Shown: positions 7,825-16,265 of the stretch, piece after piece | Numbering within the stretch: position 1 is the first letter of the stretch | Layout of the letters: every line of letters begins with the position of its first letter | Assembly: GCA_964647585.1 (NCBI GenBank) | Contig: CAZYGG010000002.1 | Coordinates: forward strand, 62,001-126,000 | Reading direction: 5' to 3' | Length of the DNA stretch: 64,000 nucleotides | Source: CAJINA01 sp964647585 | Lineage (GTDB): Bacteria; Desulfobacterota; Desulfobacteria; Desulfobacterales; CAJINA01 | The notes under the pieces: generated by a model | The model's input: the letters and a program-made list of their open reading frames with translations, nothing else | Database searches by the model: none | What the model was told of the DNA's origin: nothing | Position numbers and translations under genes: made by a program

Positions 7825-8628
7825 TCAGGCTTGGTGACGGTAGACGACCCGGGAGCCGATGACAGGGGTGAGCCGGGTGGCATCATCAGGCAGGTGCTCA
7901 TGGGCGCCGATAATCAGGATGCCTCCGGGTGCCAGGGCGGCCATCACATTTTGAAAGCCGGTGTTCACGTCAGGGGCCCGATAGTAAGTGAGCAGGTTGT
8001 TGCGCAGCAGGATAAGGTCGTACTTATTTTCACGGGGCGGACCGTTGAGGAGGTCCTGGCAGACCCATTCTATTCCTGTTTTCAGTTCCTGTCGAACAGA
8101 CCAGCGCCGGCCGCCCCGGCTCTTTTCAAAATACCGCTGTTTTAATTCTGCGGACAGCTCTTTCAGGCTGCCCCGGTTATAAATCCCGGCTCTGGCCTGT
8201 TCAAGGTATGCGTCATTGACATCCGAAGCAACCACCGTGAGCCGGGGCACGCGGGTGCTCCGGCGCTTCACTTCTTCCCAGGCTATCTTGAGGCTGTAGA
8301 CTTCCTCGCCCCGGGCGCAGCCGGCCGACCAGATCCGCAGGGAGGCGCGGTTTTGTCCGGCCAGGTCCGGCAGAATATCCGCGGCCAGCAGCTGCCACAC
8401 CTGCCGGTCCCTGTAAAATCGGCTGATGGATACGGTCAACAGGCGTTCACAGGTTTTGCGGGCGATCTCATCCGTTTTCAAAAGTTGCAGGTAGGCGCCC
8501 ATATGCCGGCAGTCCACGGACTGCATGTGACGCCCGATGCGCTTTTTCACCCCCTTGCGGACCTTGCGATACCCTTTCCAGGAACGGTTGAAAAATTCCA
8601 GCAACAGTTTGAATTGATGGTCATCCAT
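7825..8628 (-). CDS. CheR-like protein methyltransferase
   Basis: A 267-residue SAM-dependent methyltransferase of the CheR family, which methylates receptor glutamates. Family marks are SISRFYRDRQVW (equivalent of SVTEFFRD), IWSAGCARGEEVYSL (SAM motif I), VVASDVNDAYLEQARAGIY, and DLILLRNNLLTYY in place of the usual CRNVLIYF. The N-terminal helical region (about 1-70) is basic. No cheA, cheB, cheW or receptor gene is nearby, and the altered RNNLLTYY motif suggests a divergent member. It is followed on the same strand, further upstream, by the TPR gene at 8739-9989. Its target may not be a classical chemoreceptor. Confidence 0.82.
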   Translation of the reverse strand: MDDHQFKLLLEFFNRSWKGYRKVRKGVKKRIGRHMQSVDCRHMGAYLQLLKTDEIARKTCERLLTVSISRFYRDRQVWQLLAADILPDLAGQNRASLRIWSAGCARGEEVYSLKIAWEEVKRRSTRVPRLTVVASDVNDAYLEQARAGIYNRGSLKELSAELKQRYFEKSRGGRRWSVRQELKTGIEWVCQDLLNGPPRENKYDLILLRNNLLTYYRAPDVNTGFQNVMAALAPGGILIIGAHEHLPDDATRLTPVIGSRVVYRHQA

Positions 8629-8738
8629 TTATCAGGTTTAAAGGTAGATGGCTTCTAATATTCAATACAATCAGATGCAGCCCTTGATTTCAATAAGAAT
8701 AAAACGGGTAGACCGATTCTCGGGTTTTTCTTCAGCCT

Positions 8739-9989
8739 TCAGTCTTCGGTCTGAAAGCCTGAATCCGCCTGCTCTGCAAAGGCGGCAAATCGACGTGATT
8801 CGTGGTTGTTGCCCTGCAGAGAATAGATGCGGCTGATTCGTTGATAATAATCGATTCGGTGAGACGGATCTTCACGCACAAGGTCGAGGTAAAGTTCCAG
8901 AACTTTGGTGGAGTGATCGCCGCTGGCAAAACTGGTCTCGGCATAACGCTGTTTTACCACCGGATCCACCCGGGCGCCGCAGCCCGTGCAGGTGCCGATT
9001 ATTTCACCGTAAAGATCGCGGGCCGGTTCATTCAGCCCCCGGGCTTCATAGGTTCCGGCCAGGGCCTGCGCGACGAGGGGGTCCCAACCGTGGATTGCCA
9101 GGAGTTCCTGATAAAGGTCTGCCGCCTGCGGAAACTGTTTTGATCGCGTAAACGTTTCGCCAGCCAGCATCTTAACCGGAAGCGATTCAGCCAGTGTGGC
9201 CGGACAGTTTGCCAGCAGCCGTTGGGCTTCGTCGAAGGCCCCTGTTTCCCAAAAGATTTCACACATCAGGTAATAGGCCTTTAAGGCGTCCGGGTATTCC
9301 TGCAGGAAACTGTCCAGAAGCGTGCGCGCCGTTTCATTTTCACCCCGATTGAGGTGGGCCGTGGCCAGCTCCAGGGTAATATAGTTTGCGCCGAAGGGGT
9401 AAGCACCCGCAGCCTCTGCCAACCGGGTCACCGCGGTGTCGAAATCGCCGCGGTTCAGGGCCACAAAACCCGCCTTAAAGGCATCGGGATAAGTGCGGTA
9501 CGCTTCCCGCTCAGCATCTTCCAGCGAATTGCACAGGGCTTCGAAATACTCCTCGTCGGAGTCAGGCGGGCGCGTTTCAGGTTGATCCGCCTCCGGTGAT
9601 CCGGGTACAAAATACGCATACGCCTCCGGCTGTTCGGAAGGCGCCGGGATGGCTGCCAGAAGGTTGGTTACATCCGCGGCCAGACGGGCGTCCGCGGTCA
9701 GTTCCAGGGCGAGGTCAAACAACTCCCGGGCTTCATCGCCGCAACCGGCTTCAACCAGGGCTTGCCCCTCCTTGCGATGTTCCCGGGCAAGCGACTCCTT
9801 GCAGCGGCGCAGTTTTTCCTGGATGTGATTCCGGTATCCGGGTTTACGGTGTGCCTGCCCTTCGAGTTTACCCAGGGCCTTTTCATACGCCAGCTTTGCC
9901 TGGCCATAGGATCCGTTAATGACCAAGGTATCGGCTCTTTTTTCATATTTTTCGGGAGAGCCTCCGGAAAAAAGCCCCAACAGTCGCAT
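8739..9989 (-). CDS. TPR-repeat protein
   Basis: A 416-residue soluble protein built of tetratricopeptide-like helical pairs. Repeats are seen at about 20-45 (GSYGQAKLAYEKALGKL), 75-100 (AGCGDEARELFDLALEL), 170-200 (GDFDTAVTRLAEAAGAYPF), 205-230 (RGENETARTLLDSFLQEYP), 240-265 and 280-310. CTGCGARVDPVV at about 350 is a lone Cys pair. No signal peptide is present. Such proteins are scaffolds. It shares direction with the CheR-like gene downstream and may be transcribed with it, but the spacing of about 110 bases leaves this open. Partner and process unknown. Confidence 0.72.
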   Translation of the reverse strand: MRLLGLFSGGSPEKYEKRADTLVINGSYGQAKLAYEKALGKLEGQAHRKPGYRNHIQEKLRRCKESLAREHRKEGQALVEAGCGDEARELFDLALELTADARLAADVTNLLAAIPAPSEQPEAYAYFVPGSPEADQPETRPPDSDEEYFEALCNSLEDAEREAYRTYPDAFKAGFVALNRGDFDTAVTRLAEAAGAYPFGANYITLELATAHLNRGENETARTLLDSFLQEYPDALKAYYLMCEIFWETGAFDEAQRLLANCPATLAESLPVKMLAGETFTRSKQFPQAADLYQELLAIHGWDPLVAQALAGTYEARGLNEPARDLYGEIIGTCTGCGARVDPVVKQRYAETSFASGDHSTKVLELYLDLVREDPSHRIDYYQRISRIYSLQGNNHESRRFAAFAEQADSGFQTED

Positions 9990-10139
9990 ACAATATCCTC
10001 AGATAATGGTTTGAATTAGCATCCCCGCCTTGAACTAAGCGGTCGGTTATGCCAGAGTCGCAATTAAGTGTTCCGTTCGATTCTCGAAAAATAAGTCTTC
10101 TCCGGCGATTATGCAATAATAAAGAGAAAGGAGCTTTTG

Positions 10140-10238
10140 GTGAAGCCCTTCAGGTACGTGACAATCATGCTGACACTGCTTATGGTGTCTATGTCCACTG
10201 CCTGTGCACAGATTTCCCTGTCGGCTGGTGGGGGCTGA
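10140..10238 (+). CDS. Candidate very small lipoprotein
   Basis: GTG at 10140 is preceded by AAAGGAG with ideal spacing. It opens a 32-codon frame: a basic N-terminus (KPFRY), a hydrophobic stretch and the lipobox MSTAC at residues 18-22, then only ten residues (AQISLSAGGG) before TGA at 10236. The same frame continues past the TGA for a further 13 codons, so the gene may be a truncated or miscalled form of a longer protein. Lipidation at Cys22 would place it in the membrane. Function unknown; the call rests on the ribosome binding site and lipobox only. Confidence 0.4.
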   Translation: MKPFRYVTIMLTLLMVSMSTACAQISLSAGGG

Positions 10239-10347
10239 ATCACTATGTTTCGCTGGCCCGGGAGGAGGACGGCTGACTGATCAGCCGCCTGGACTGGGAA
10301 ATGAACTAAAGCCATTTTGACAAATTGATTACGAGAGAGAAAAAGCT

Positions 10348-11586
10348 TTGGATAAACTTAAATCTTTGAATTTCGATACCCCGCTGGCACTGGGCCGCGG
10401 GGAAGTTATTAAAAACCGCTTTTTCAAATCCGCCATGAGCGAGCAGCTTGGAGACAGCCGCCATGACCCCCGGCCGGGCCTGGCAACCTTGTATGAACGG
10501 TGGGCCGCCGGCGGGGTGGGCCTGATGGTCACAGGCAACGTCATGATCGACCGGACCGCCCTGGGCGAGCCCCACAACGTGGTGTTGGATGAAGCCAGCG
10601 ATCTGCCAAGGTTTGAAAAATGAGCATCCGCCGGACGGGCGGCCGACGCCCGCATCTGGGTTCAGATCAACCACCCCGGCAAACAGATCCCGAATTTTCT
10701 ATGTAAAGAGCCGGTGGCACCATCGGCTCTGCCGCTGGGCACCGGGCTGGAAAAAGTGTTCAATGTACCGCGAGAACTTACCAGAGACGAGATCCTGAGC
10801 GTCGTGGAAAAGTTCGCAACGACAGCCCGCCTGGTCAAAGCGGCGGGCTTCGACGGCGTGCAGATTCACGGCGCCCACGGGTACCTCGTCAGCCAGTTTT
10901 TATCACCGCGTCACAATCAGCGGGATGACGACTGGGGCGGAACCCCAGGGAACCGGCGGAGGTTCGTCCTGGAAGTATACACCGCTGTTCGCCGAGCGGT
11001 GGGGGATGAATTCCCAATCGGGATCAAGCTCAATTCGGCGGATTTCATGAAAGACGGATTGGCGCCGGAAGACTCCCTGGAGGTCATCCGGGAACTTGAG
11101 GCGGCCGGCATCGACCAGGTGGAAATATCCGGCGGCACCTACGAAAGCCCGGCCATGACGGGATACCGGCAGAAAGAGAGTACCCGCAAGCGGGAAGCCT
11201 ATTTCCTGGATTACGCGGAGCAAGTCAGGCAATTTTCAAAGGCCCCGCTGGTGGTCACCGGGGGATTCCGTTCGGGACCGGCCATGCTGGAAGCCCTGCG
11301 GTCGGGTGCCACCGATATGATTGGAATGGCCCGGCCCCTGGCGGTGGATCCGGATTTTGCCAATGACCTGTTGGCCGACCCGGATCACAATCTGTTTGTC
11401 AAGCGGCCTTCGACCGGTTCTAAGTATCTGGACCGTATGACCATGCTGGACATCACCTGGTATGAACACCAGTTAGGGCTGATGGCGGCCGGCAAGTCAC
11501 CCCAAAAAGATATGGGTGCCTGGCGTACCGCGCTGGGAACTTTGCTGGCTTCCGGGCGGCAGGCGTTCAAGCAAAGAAGAGCATAA
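10348..11586 (+). pseudogene. Old Yellow Enzyme-type NADH:flavin oxidoreductase interrupted by in-frame TGA
   Basis: Two open segments, 10348-10620 and 10624-11586, lie in the same frame separated only by TGA at 10621-10623. Read through, they give a 412-residue FMN-dependent TIM-barrel enzyme of the OYE family. Marks include ENGV-type GLMVTGNVMIDR, VQINHPGKQ, the substrate-binding HGAHGYLVSQFLSPRHNQRDD and GGFRS...AL.SGATDMIGMARP. Relatives as remembered have Trp (TGG) at the TGA position, in an RRWAEAG-like context, so a TGG-to-TGA nonsense change or sequencing error is the simplest reading. A strong hairpin (10636-10652) starts 12 bases after the TGA, so selenocysteine insertion is not fully excluded. 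No cysteine cluster typical of the larger dienoyl-CoA reductases is present. Confidence 0.75.
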
Positions 11587-11649
11587 GGGGTATTCTGAAT
11601 TTCCCACAGACAGATATTCAGACTATCTATAAGGATGTTTCATGACTCT

Positions 11650-11776
11650 GTCACTCTGAGCATAGCGAAGAGTCTCCCACATGCTAAGGCGATGGTTACT
11701 GTTGGGGCTTCTCCCGGCCGTCGTAGCTCGCGCTACTATGGCGGCGTCGGCTCGTTGCTGTGCTCCTCAGAATGAC
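11650..11776. repeat. Palindromic repeat, family 2, copy 2
   Basis: Begins GTCACTCTGAGCATAGCGA and ends CTCCTCAGAATGAC. The right half is degenerate compared with the copies at 17130 and 46459. It lies directly upstream of the esterase gene. Confidence 0.7.
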
Positions 11777-11818
11777 ATAAAATAGAACTGCCAACCCAAA
11801 TCATAGAGGATATACCCT

Positions 11819-12499
11819 ATGACCTCAGAACTGCTGGATTGTGTTGAGATCAACCCGGAAGCGGACCCGGCCTACGTGGTGATCTGGCTGCACGGCCTGG
11901 GGGCCGACGGGCACGATTTTGAAGCGATTGTCCCTGAGCTCCATCTGCCGGAGTCCCTGCCGATTCGTTATGTATTTCCCCACGCCCCCACCCGTCCGGT
12001 GACCATCAACATGGGCATGGTGATGCGGGCCTGGTATGATATCCTGGAAATGGATGTCTCCCGCAAGGTGGATGTGGACAACATCGTTGAGTCCTCAATG
12101 CTGCTGCGCAACCTGATTCAACGCGAACTGGATGCCGGCATGCCTTCGGAAAAAATTCTACTGGCTGGTTTCTCCCAGGGCGGCGCCATTGTGCTGCACA
12201 CCGCCCTGCGCTATGAAAAACCGCTGGCAGGTCTGCTGGCCCTCTCCACCTACCTGCCCACGGTGGATTCCCTGGGGAGTGCACGCAATGACGCCAATGG
12301 GAAGATACCCATCATGATGGCCCACGGCCAGCATGATCCCATGATCCCCATTGTCAATGCGGAGAATACCCGGGCGGCCCTGATCAACCTGAACTATACG
12401 GTCCAGTGGCACGCGTATCCCATGGAACACCAGGTCTGTATGGAGGAGATCCAGGCGATCCGGGCCTGGATGCTTTCAATCATGCAGCCCCACCACTGA
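11819..12499 (+). CDS. Phospholipase/carboxylesterase family alpha/beta hydrolase
   Basis: A 226-residue serine esterase of the acyl-protein thioesterase/carboxylesterase family (Abhydrolase_2, PF02230). Seen are WLHGLGADGHDFEAIVPEL (about 23-41, oxyanion-hole region), FPHAPTRPVTINMG.VMRAWYD, the nucleophile elbow GFSQGGA (about 117-123), and the acid/base residues in HGQHDPMIP and the MEHQVCMEEI segment, where His replaces the usual H.VC pattern intact. Length and all three catalytic residues fit. No signal peptide. An AGAGGA ribosome binding site precedes the ATG. It is followed 22 bases later by an MFS gene, probably in one transcript. Natural substrate unknown. Confidence 0.88.
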   Translation: MTSELLDCVEINPEADPAYVVIWLHGLGADGHDFEAIVPELHLPESLPIRYVFPHAPTRPVTINMGMVMRAWYDILEMDVSRKVDVDNIVESSMLLRNLIQRELDAGMPSEKILLAGFSQGGAIVLHTALRYEKPLAGLLALSTYLPTVDSLGSARNDANGKIPIMMAHGQHDPMIPIVNAENTRAALINLNYTVQWHAYPMEHQVCMEEIQAIRAWMLSIMQPHH

Positions 12500-12521
12500 T
12501 GGAAAGGAAATAACCACCAAA

Positions 12522-13838
12522 ATGACTGACCGAACAACTCCGCCGCTGCATGCGGCCTGGCTGGTCTGGGGGCTGGGAGCCCTTTTATATCTCATGGGAT
12601 TTTTCCAGCGGGTGGCCCCGGCCGTCATGACCGATGAACTGATGCGTGACTTCAGCATCAATGCTGCCGGGCTCGGCAGTCTGTCGGCGCTCTATTTTTA
12701 CAGTTATGTGGCCATGCAGGTCCCGACCGGGATTCTGGCCGACCGGTGGGGGCCACGGCGACTATTGACCGCCGGGGCGTTTGTGGCCGGGTTCGGGACC
12801 CTCCTGTTTGCCCTGGCCGGTGGTCTTTTCTGGGCCGCTGCCGGCCGCCTGCTCATCGGCGGCAGTGTGGCGGTGGCTTTTGTAGGCCTTTTGAAAGTTG
12901 CCGGCAACTGGTTTCCGCCCCGCCTGTTTGCCATGGTATCCGGGCTGGCCCTTTTCAGCGGGATTGTCGGCGCTGTTTTTGCCGGTCCCCCCCTGCGGTT
13001 GTTGATGGCTGTATACAGCTGGCGGACGATCATTGCCGGCTCGGCGGGCTTCACCTTTCTGATCTGTGCCGGGATCTGGTTGCTGGTGCGGGACACCCCC
13101 CGTGAAAAAGGGTATGCGGATTTTCCGCTACCCGGGGGCATGACGCGCAAAGTTCCGCAACCCGGTATTGTCAGCGGGATTATTGAAGTGTTCCGTTACC
13201 CCAATACCCTGCTGTTGTGTGTCATACCCGGCGGGTTGGTCGGTGCGGTGCTGACCTTTTCCGGTCTCTGGGGCGTACCCTACCTGGCGACGCACCACCA
13301 CTTGTCCACCGCCGAGGCATCCGCTCTGGCGACCACTTTGATGGTGGCCTGGGCTATCGGTGGTCCGGTTTTCGGCTGGCTGTCGGACCGTCTGGGTCAT
13401 CGCAAGCCGCTGTATCTGGCGGGCTGCGCGGTATCGTTGGTCGGGTGGGGCGGCGTGCTGTTTTTAAACAACCTGCCGCTCTATCTGCTTATCGCTTTAC
13501 TGGTGGTAGCGGGGTTCAGCACGGGCTGCATGATCATCAGCTTCGCCTATGCCAAGGAGTCGGTCCCGGTTCACCTGGCGGGAACCGTGTCCGGAATCGT
13601 GAATATGGGGGTGATGACCGGCCCCATGGTGCTGCAGCCGGCCGTGGGCTGGATTCTCGATCAAAAATGGCAGGGGCAGCTGGAGGCCGGCATCCGGGTT
13701 TACCCGCTCGAGGCTTACCAGGCGGGTTTTGCCCTCATGCTGGTCTGGTTGGCCCTCTCATTTATCCTGCTGTTTTTTACCCGTGAGACCCATTGCTGCC
13801 AGTTGATTCATGCAGATAACCGGGACTGTCGTCTTTAA
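12522..13838 (+). CDS. MFS transporter, anion:cation symporter-like
   Basis: A 438-residue carrier with about 12 membrane segments. The first loop carries VPTGILADRWGPRRLL, a clear MFS motif A, and the second half repeats it as GWLSDRLGHRKPLYL. FFQRVAPAVMTDELMRDFSI in the first segments resembles the organophosphate/anion-cation symporter branch (GlpT/UhpC/ExuT-like). Substrate not deducible. It follows the esterase gene after 22 bases, with GGAAAGGAAA before the ATG, so the esterase and carrier may act on one compound (inference). Confidence 0.82.
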   Translation: MTDRTTPPLHAAWLVWGLGALLYLMGFFQRVAPAVMTDELMRDFSINAAGLGSLSALYFYSYVAMQVPTGILADRWGPRRLLTAGAFVAGFGTLLFALAGGLFWAAAGRLLIGGSVAVAFVGLLKVAGNWFPPRLFAMVSGLALFSGIVGAVFAGPPLRLLMAVYSWRTIIAGSAGFTFLICAGIWLLVRDTPREKGYADFPLPGGMTRKVPQPGIVSGIIEVFRYPNTLLLCVIPGGLVGAVLTFSGLWGVPYLATHHHLSTAEASALATTLMVAWAIGGPVFGWLSDRLGHRKPLYLAGCAVSLVGWGGVLFLNNLPLYLLIALLVVAGFSTGCMIISFAYAKESVPVHLAGTVSGIVNMGVMTGPMVLQPAVGWILDQKWQGQLEAGIRVYPLEAYQAGFALMLVWLALSFILLFFTRETHCCQLIHADNRDCRL

Positions 13839-13862
13839 GGTAATCATCGCCGGTTGCGTGTA

Positions 13863-15053
13863 TCAAGTCGCTACAAGACGCAGAAGGGTGATTTCAGACG
13901 GTGAGCCCAGCCGCACAGGCGGGCCCCAGTAGCCGGTGCCGCGGCTGATGTAGATCCGGGTGTTTTCATGTTGGTGCAGGCCAGCCACGTAGGGCTGGAA
14001 AAAATGCACCATCAGGTTCCAGGGGAAAAACTGGCCGCCATGGGTGTGGCCGGAAATCTGGAGGTCGAACCCGGCCTTTGCCGCTGCGAAGACGGTTTTG
14101 GGCTGGTGGGCCAGCAGAATTTTCAGATCTGCCTCCGGGGCGCCCTTGAGCGCTTTGGCCGGGTCTGAGCGGTGGCTGTCGTAAAACCGGCCGGCCCGGT
14201 AATCGGTGACCCCGCCCAGCAGGATTTTCCGGCCGCCATGTTCGATGATACGGTGCGCGTTGTTCAGCGTGGTGTAGCCAAGGTCTTCCATTTTTTTAAT
14301 CCAGGCCGGCGCGCCGGAATAATATTCGTGATTGCCGGTGACAAAGAAATTGCCATACCGGCTGCGGGCGTCCGCCAGCGGCTCCACATCGCCGGAAAGC
14401 CGTCGGACAGAGCCATCCACCAGATCGCCGGTCAGGGCGACGAGGTCGGCATCGAGCTTATTGACCTTATCAACGATGCCAGCCACATAGGGTCTTTTCA
14501 CGGTTGGGCTGACGTGAATGTCCGTGATCTGCACGATCCGGAAACCGTTAAGTCGGGGGGGCAGGTTTTTAAAAGGGATATCGACCCGCTTAACGGCGGG
14601 CACATCCCGGGCCTCGGCCAGGCCGTAGCCGGTAAAAAGCATGGCGGCCGTGGATATGCCCCCGTTCATGCCGTAGGCCAGGAAACGGCGGCGAGACTCG
14701 TCAACGCGGTTACCTGTCGTAAGGCTCTTTTTAGCGGGCCGCCGCACACGTCTGATCAGGGCCAGAAGGATCAGGCCGGTATCGCGCAGCAGTAAAATGG
14801 TGAAAAGAAAGCTCAGATAGCCCGCCCCGAGGTACCCGGTCCAGGCCAGGATTGTCACCCCGACCCCACCGACATCATGCCGCCTTAATATGATCGAAAT
14901 GATCGGCAGCCACATCATGGCCACGATGCCCAGGGCCACCGCGATCCTGGTTTTCCGGCCGGGCCGGGCCTTCCAGAACCACCGCCCGGCGATGTAGCTG
15001 CCGAAAGCGGCCATGACCAGCGTGTAGGTGCAGGCAAAAAATAGAAAATTCAT
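13863..15053 (-). CDS. Membrane-bound calcineurin-like metallophosphoesterase
   Basis: With the ATG at 15053 the protein has 396 residues. The N-terminal 110 residues hold four hydrophobic segments; at about 120-145 a twin-arginine-like RRRFLAYG precedes another hydrophobic stretch. From about 165 comes the metal-binding phosphoesterase domain: ITDIHVSPTV (D.H), ALTGDLVDG (GD..D), FVTGNHEYYSG (GNHE) and GHTHGGQFFPWN (GHTH). The layout matches the YkuE/YaeI-like membrane phosphodiesterases, some of which act on lipid-linked substrates such as UDP-diacylglucosamine. The gene is convergent with the MFS gene. Substrate not shown. Confidence 0.85.
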   Translation of the reverse strand: MNFLFFACTYTLVMAAFGSYIAGRWFWKARPGRKTRIAVALGIVAMMWLPIISIILRRHDVGGVGVTILAWTGYLGAGYLSFLFTILLLRDTGLILLALIRRVRRPAKKSLTTGNRVDESRRRFLAYGMNGGISTAAMLFTGYGLAEARDVPAVKRVDIPFKNLPPRLNGFRIVQITDIHVSPTVKRPYVAGIVDKVNKLDADLVALTGDLVDGSVRRLSGDVEPLADARSRYGNFFVTGNHEYYSGAPAWIKKMEDLGYTTLNNAHRIIEHGGRKILLGGVTDYRAGRFYDSHRSDPAKALKGAPEADLKILLAHQPKTVFAAAKAGFDLQISGHTHGGQFFPWNLMVHFFQPYVAGLHQHENTRIYISRGTGYWGPPVRLGSPSEITLLRLVAT

Positions 15054-15239
15054 AACAGGTATCGGGCTCCCGTCGTTTGTATTACCGTCTGCATACCATA
15101 ACCATGGCTGCCCCAAAGGCAACCTGGCGTTTGCAGAGGATAGGGTTACAATGGATCAGCGGTGCAGATCCGGTTTGATTGTTGGGCGGCAATGTGCCAT
15201 ATAAGGTTCGCCAGACAGCTACCGGATAGGAGATACCTG

Positions 15240-15704
15240 ATGCTTGATAAGTTAAAACGTTTTTTCAACAAGACTGACACGGATACAGGCGCAACTCAAA
15301 GTGAAGACCGGACGCATAAGTTGCACGTGGCCACCTGCGCGCTTTTCCTTGAGATGGCTCGTATCGACGAGGAGTTTACCCCTGAAGAGATGGAGACCGT
15401 CCTGGGGCTCCTGAAAGAGAAATACGGCCTTTCCGGAGAAGAGGCCGACGCCCTGGTCTCCGAGGCGGACCGGGAACTGGAAGAGAGCCTGGACCTCTGG
15501 CAGTTTGCCAGGCTCATCAACGAGAATTACACCGTGGAAGAAAAGATCGAAATTATTGAGACCCTCTGGTACATGGTCTTTGTGGACGGAAAAATGGACC
15601 AGCATGAGCATTACCTGATGAACAAGCTCAAAAACCTGCTGCGCCTTTCCCAGAGCCAGTTGATTGATGCCAAACTGAAAATAAAAAACGCGGAAGGAGA
15701 GTAA
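15240..15704 (+). CDS. TerB-like tellurite-resistance family protein
   Basis: A 154-residue acidic helical protein. ATG at 15240 is preceded by AGGAGATACCTG. The TerB-type pattern runs from about residue 25: HVATCALFLEMARIDEEFTPEE (an EF-hand-like acidic loop), then ETVLGLLKEKYGLSGEEADALV, LINENYTVEEKIEIIETLWYMVFVDGKMDQHEHYLMNKL. The duplicated acidic loops (IDEEFTPEE and VDGKMDQHE) probably bind metal ions. TerB proteins are linked to stress and tellurite phenotypes; the role here is unknown. Two bases separate it from the cyclophilin gene, whose ribosome binding site lies in the end of this gene, so the two are cotranscribed. Confidence 0.82.
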   Translation: MLDKLKRFFNKTDTDTGATQSEDRTHKLHVATCALFLEMARIDEEFTPEEMETVLGLLKEKYGLSGEEADALVSEADRELEESLDLWQFARLINENYTVEEKIEIIETLWYMVFVDGKMDQHEHYLMNKLKNLLRLSQSQLIDAKLKIKNAEGE

Positions 15705-15706
15705 AA

Positions 15707-16207
15707 ATGGTAAAACTCGAAACTGGTATGGGTGATATCTTTATCGAACTGGATGATGAAAAGGCACCCAAGACCGCGGCCAATTTTCTAAAGTATGTGG
15801 AATCAGGACATTATGACGGGACCATTTTCCATCGGGTGATTGATGGGTTCATGGTCCAGGGCGGGGGCATGGATGTCGAAATGAACGAACAGGCCACCGG
15901 AGAATCCATCGAGAATGAGGCGGATAACGGGCTGACCAACGATGCCTATACAGTTGCCATGGCCCGCACCATGGACCCGCACAGTGCCAGCGCCCAGTTT
16001 TTTATCAATGTGAAAAACAATGATTTCCTGAACCACACCGCCAAAACCCCCCAGGGTTGGGGATATGCTGTTTTCGGTAAGGTGACCAAGGGGCACGGCG
16101 TTGTCAACAAGATGAAGGCGGTCAAAACCGGTCGCAACGGCATGCACGATGATGTACCCGTGGAACCGATTGTGATCAACAAGGCAACTGTCGTTGAAGA
16201 AGAATAG
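15707..16207 (+). CDS. ppiB: Cyclophilin-type peptidyl-prolyl cis-trans isomerase
   Basis: A 166-residue cytoplasmic cyclophilin that speeds prolyl bond isomerisation during folding. The conserved core is complete: FHRVIDGFMVQGG (about 46-58, catalytic Arg and Phe), NEADNGL, TVAMARTMDPHSASAQFFIN (about 83-102) and VFGKVTKGHGVV. There is no signal peptide, matching the PpiB form. It follows the TerB-like gene by two bases (GGAGAG in the overlap region) and ends just before a bidirectional terminator. Confidence 0.93.
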   Translation: MVKLETGMGDIFIELDDEKAPKTAANFLKYVESGHYDGTIFHRVIDGFMVQGGGMDVEMNEQATGESIENEADNGLTNDAYTVAMARTMDPHSASAQFFINVKNNDFLNHTAKTPQGWGYAVFGKVTKGHGVVNKMKAVKTGRNGMHDDVPVEPIVINKATVVEEE

Positions 16208-16236
16208 CCTGAAGTTACTGCTATTAGCTAACAGCA

Positions 16237-16265
16237 AAGAACCCGGCGTTCCAGGCCGGGTTCTT
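16237..16265. terminator. Bidirectional hairpin terminator
   Basis: An 11-bp perfect stem, AAGAACCCGGC (16237-16247) with GCCGGGTTCTT (16255-16265), loop GTTCCAG. It lies between the convergent ppiB and ferredoxin genes and touches the stop codon of the latter. Confidence 0.75.

Noticed and set aside
10621..10652. A firm claim that the TGA in the Old Yellow Enzyme gene encodes selenocysteine
   Set aside because: Homologues as remembered have Trp (TGG) here, and a single base change gives TGA. GC-rich hairpins are common by chance in this genome. Kept only as a question.
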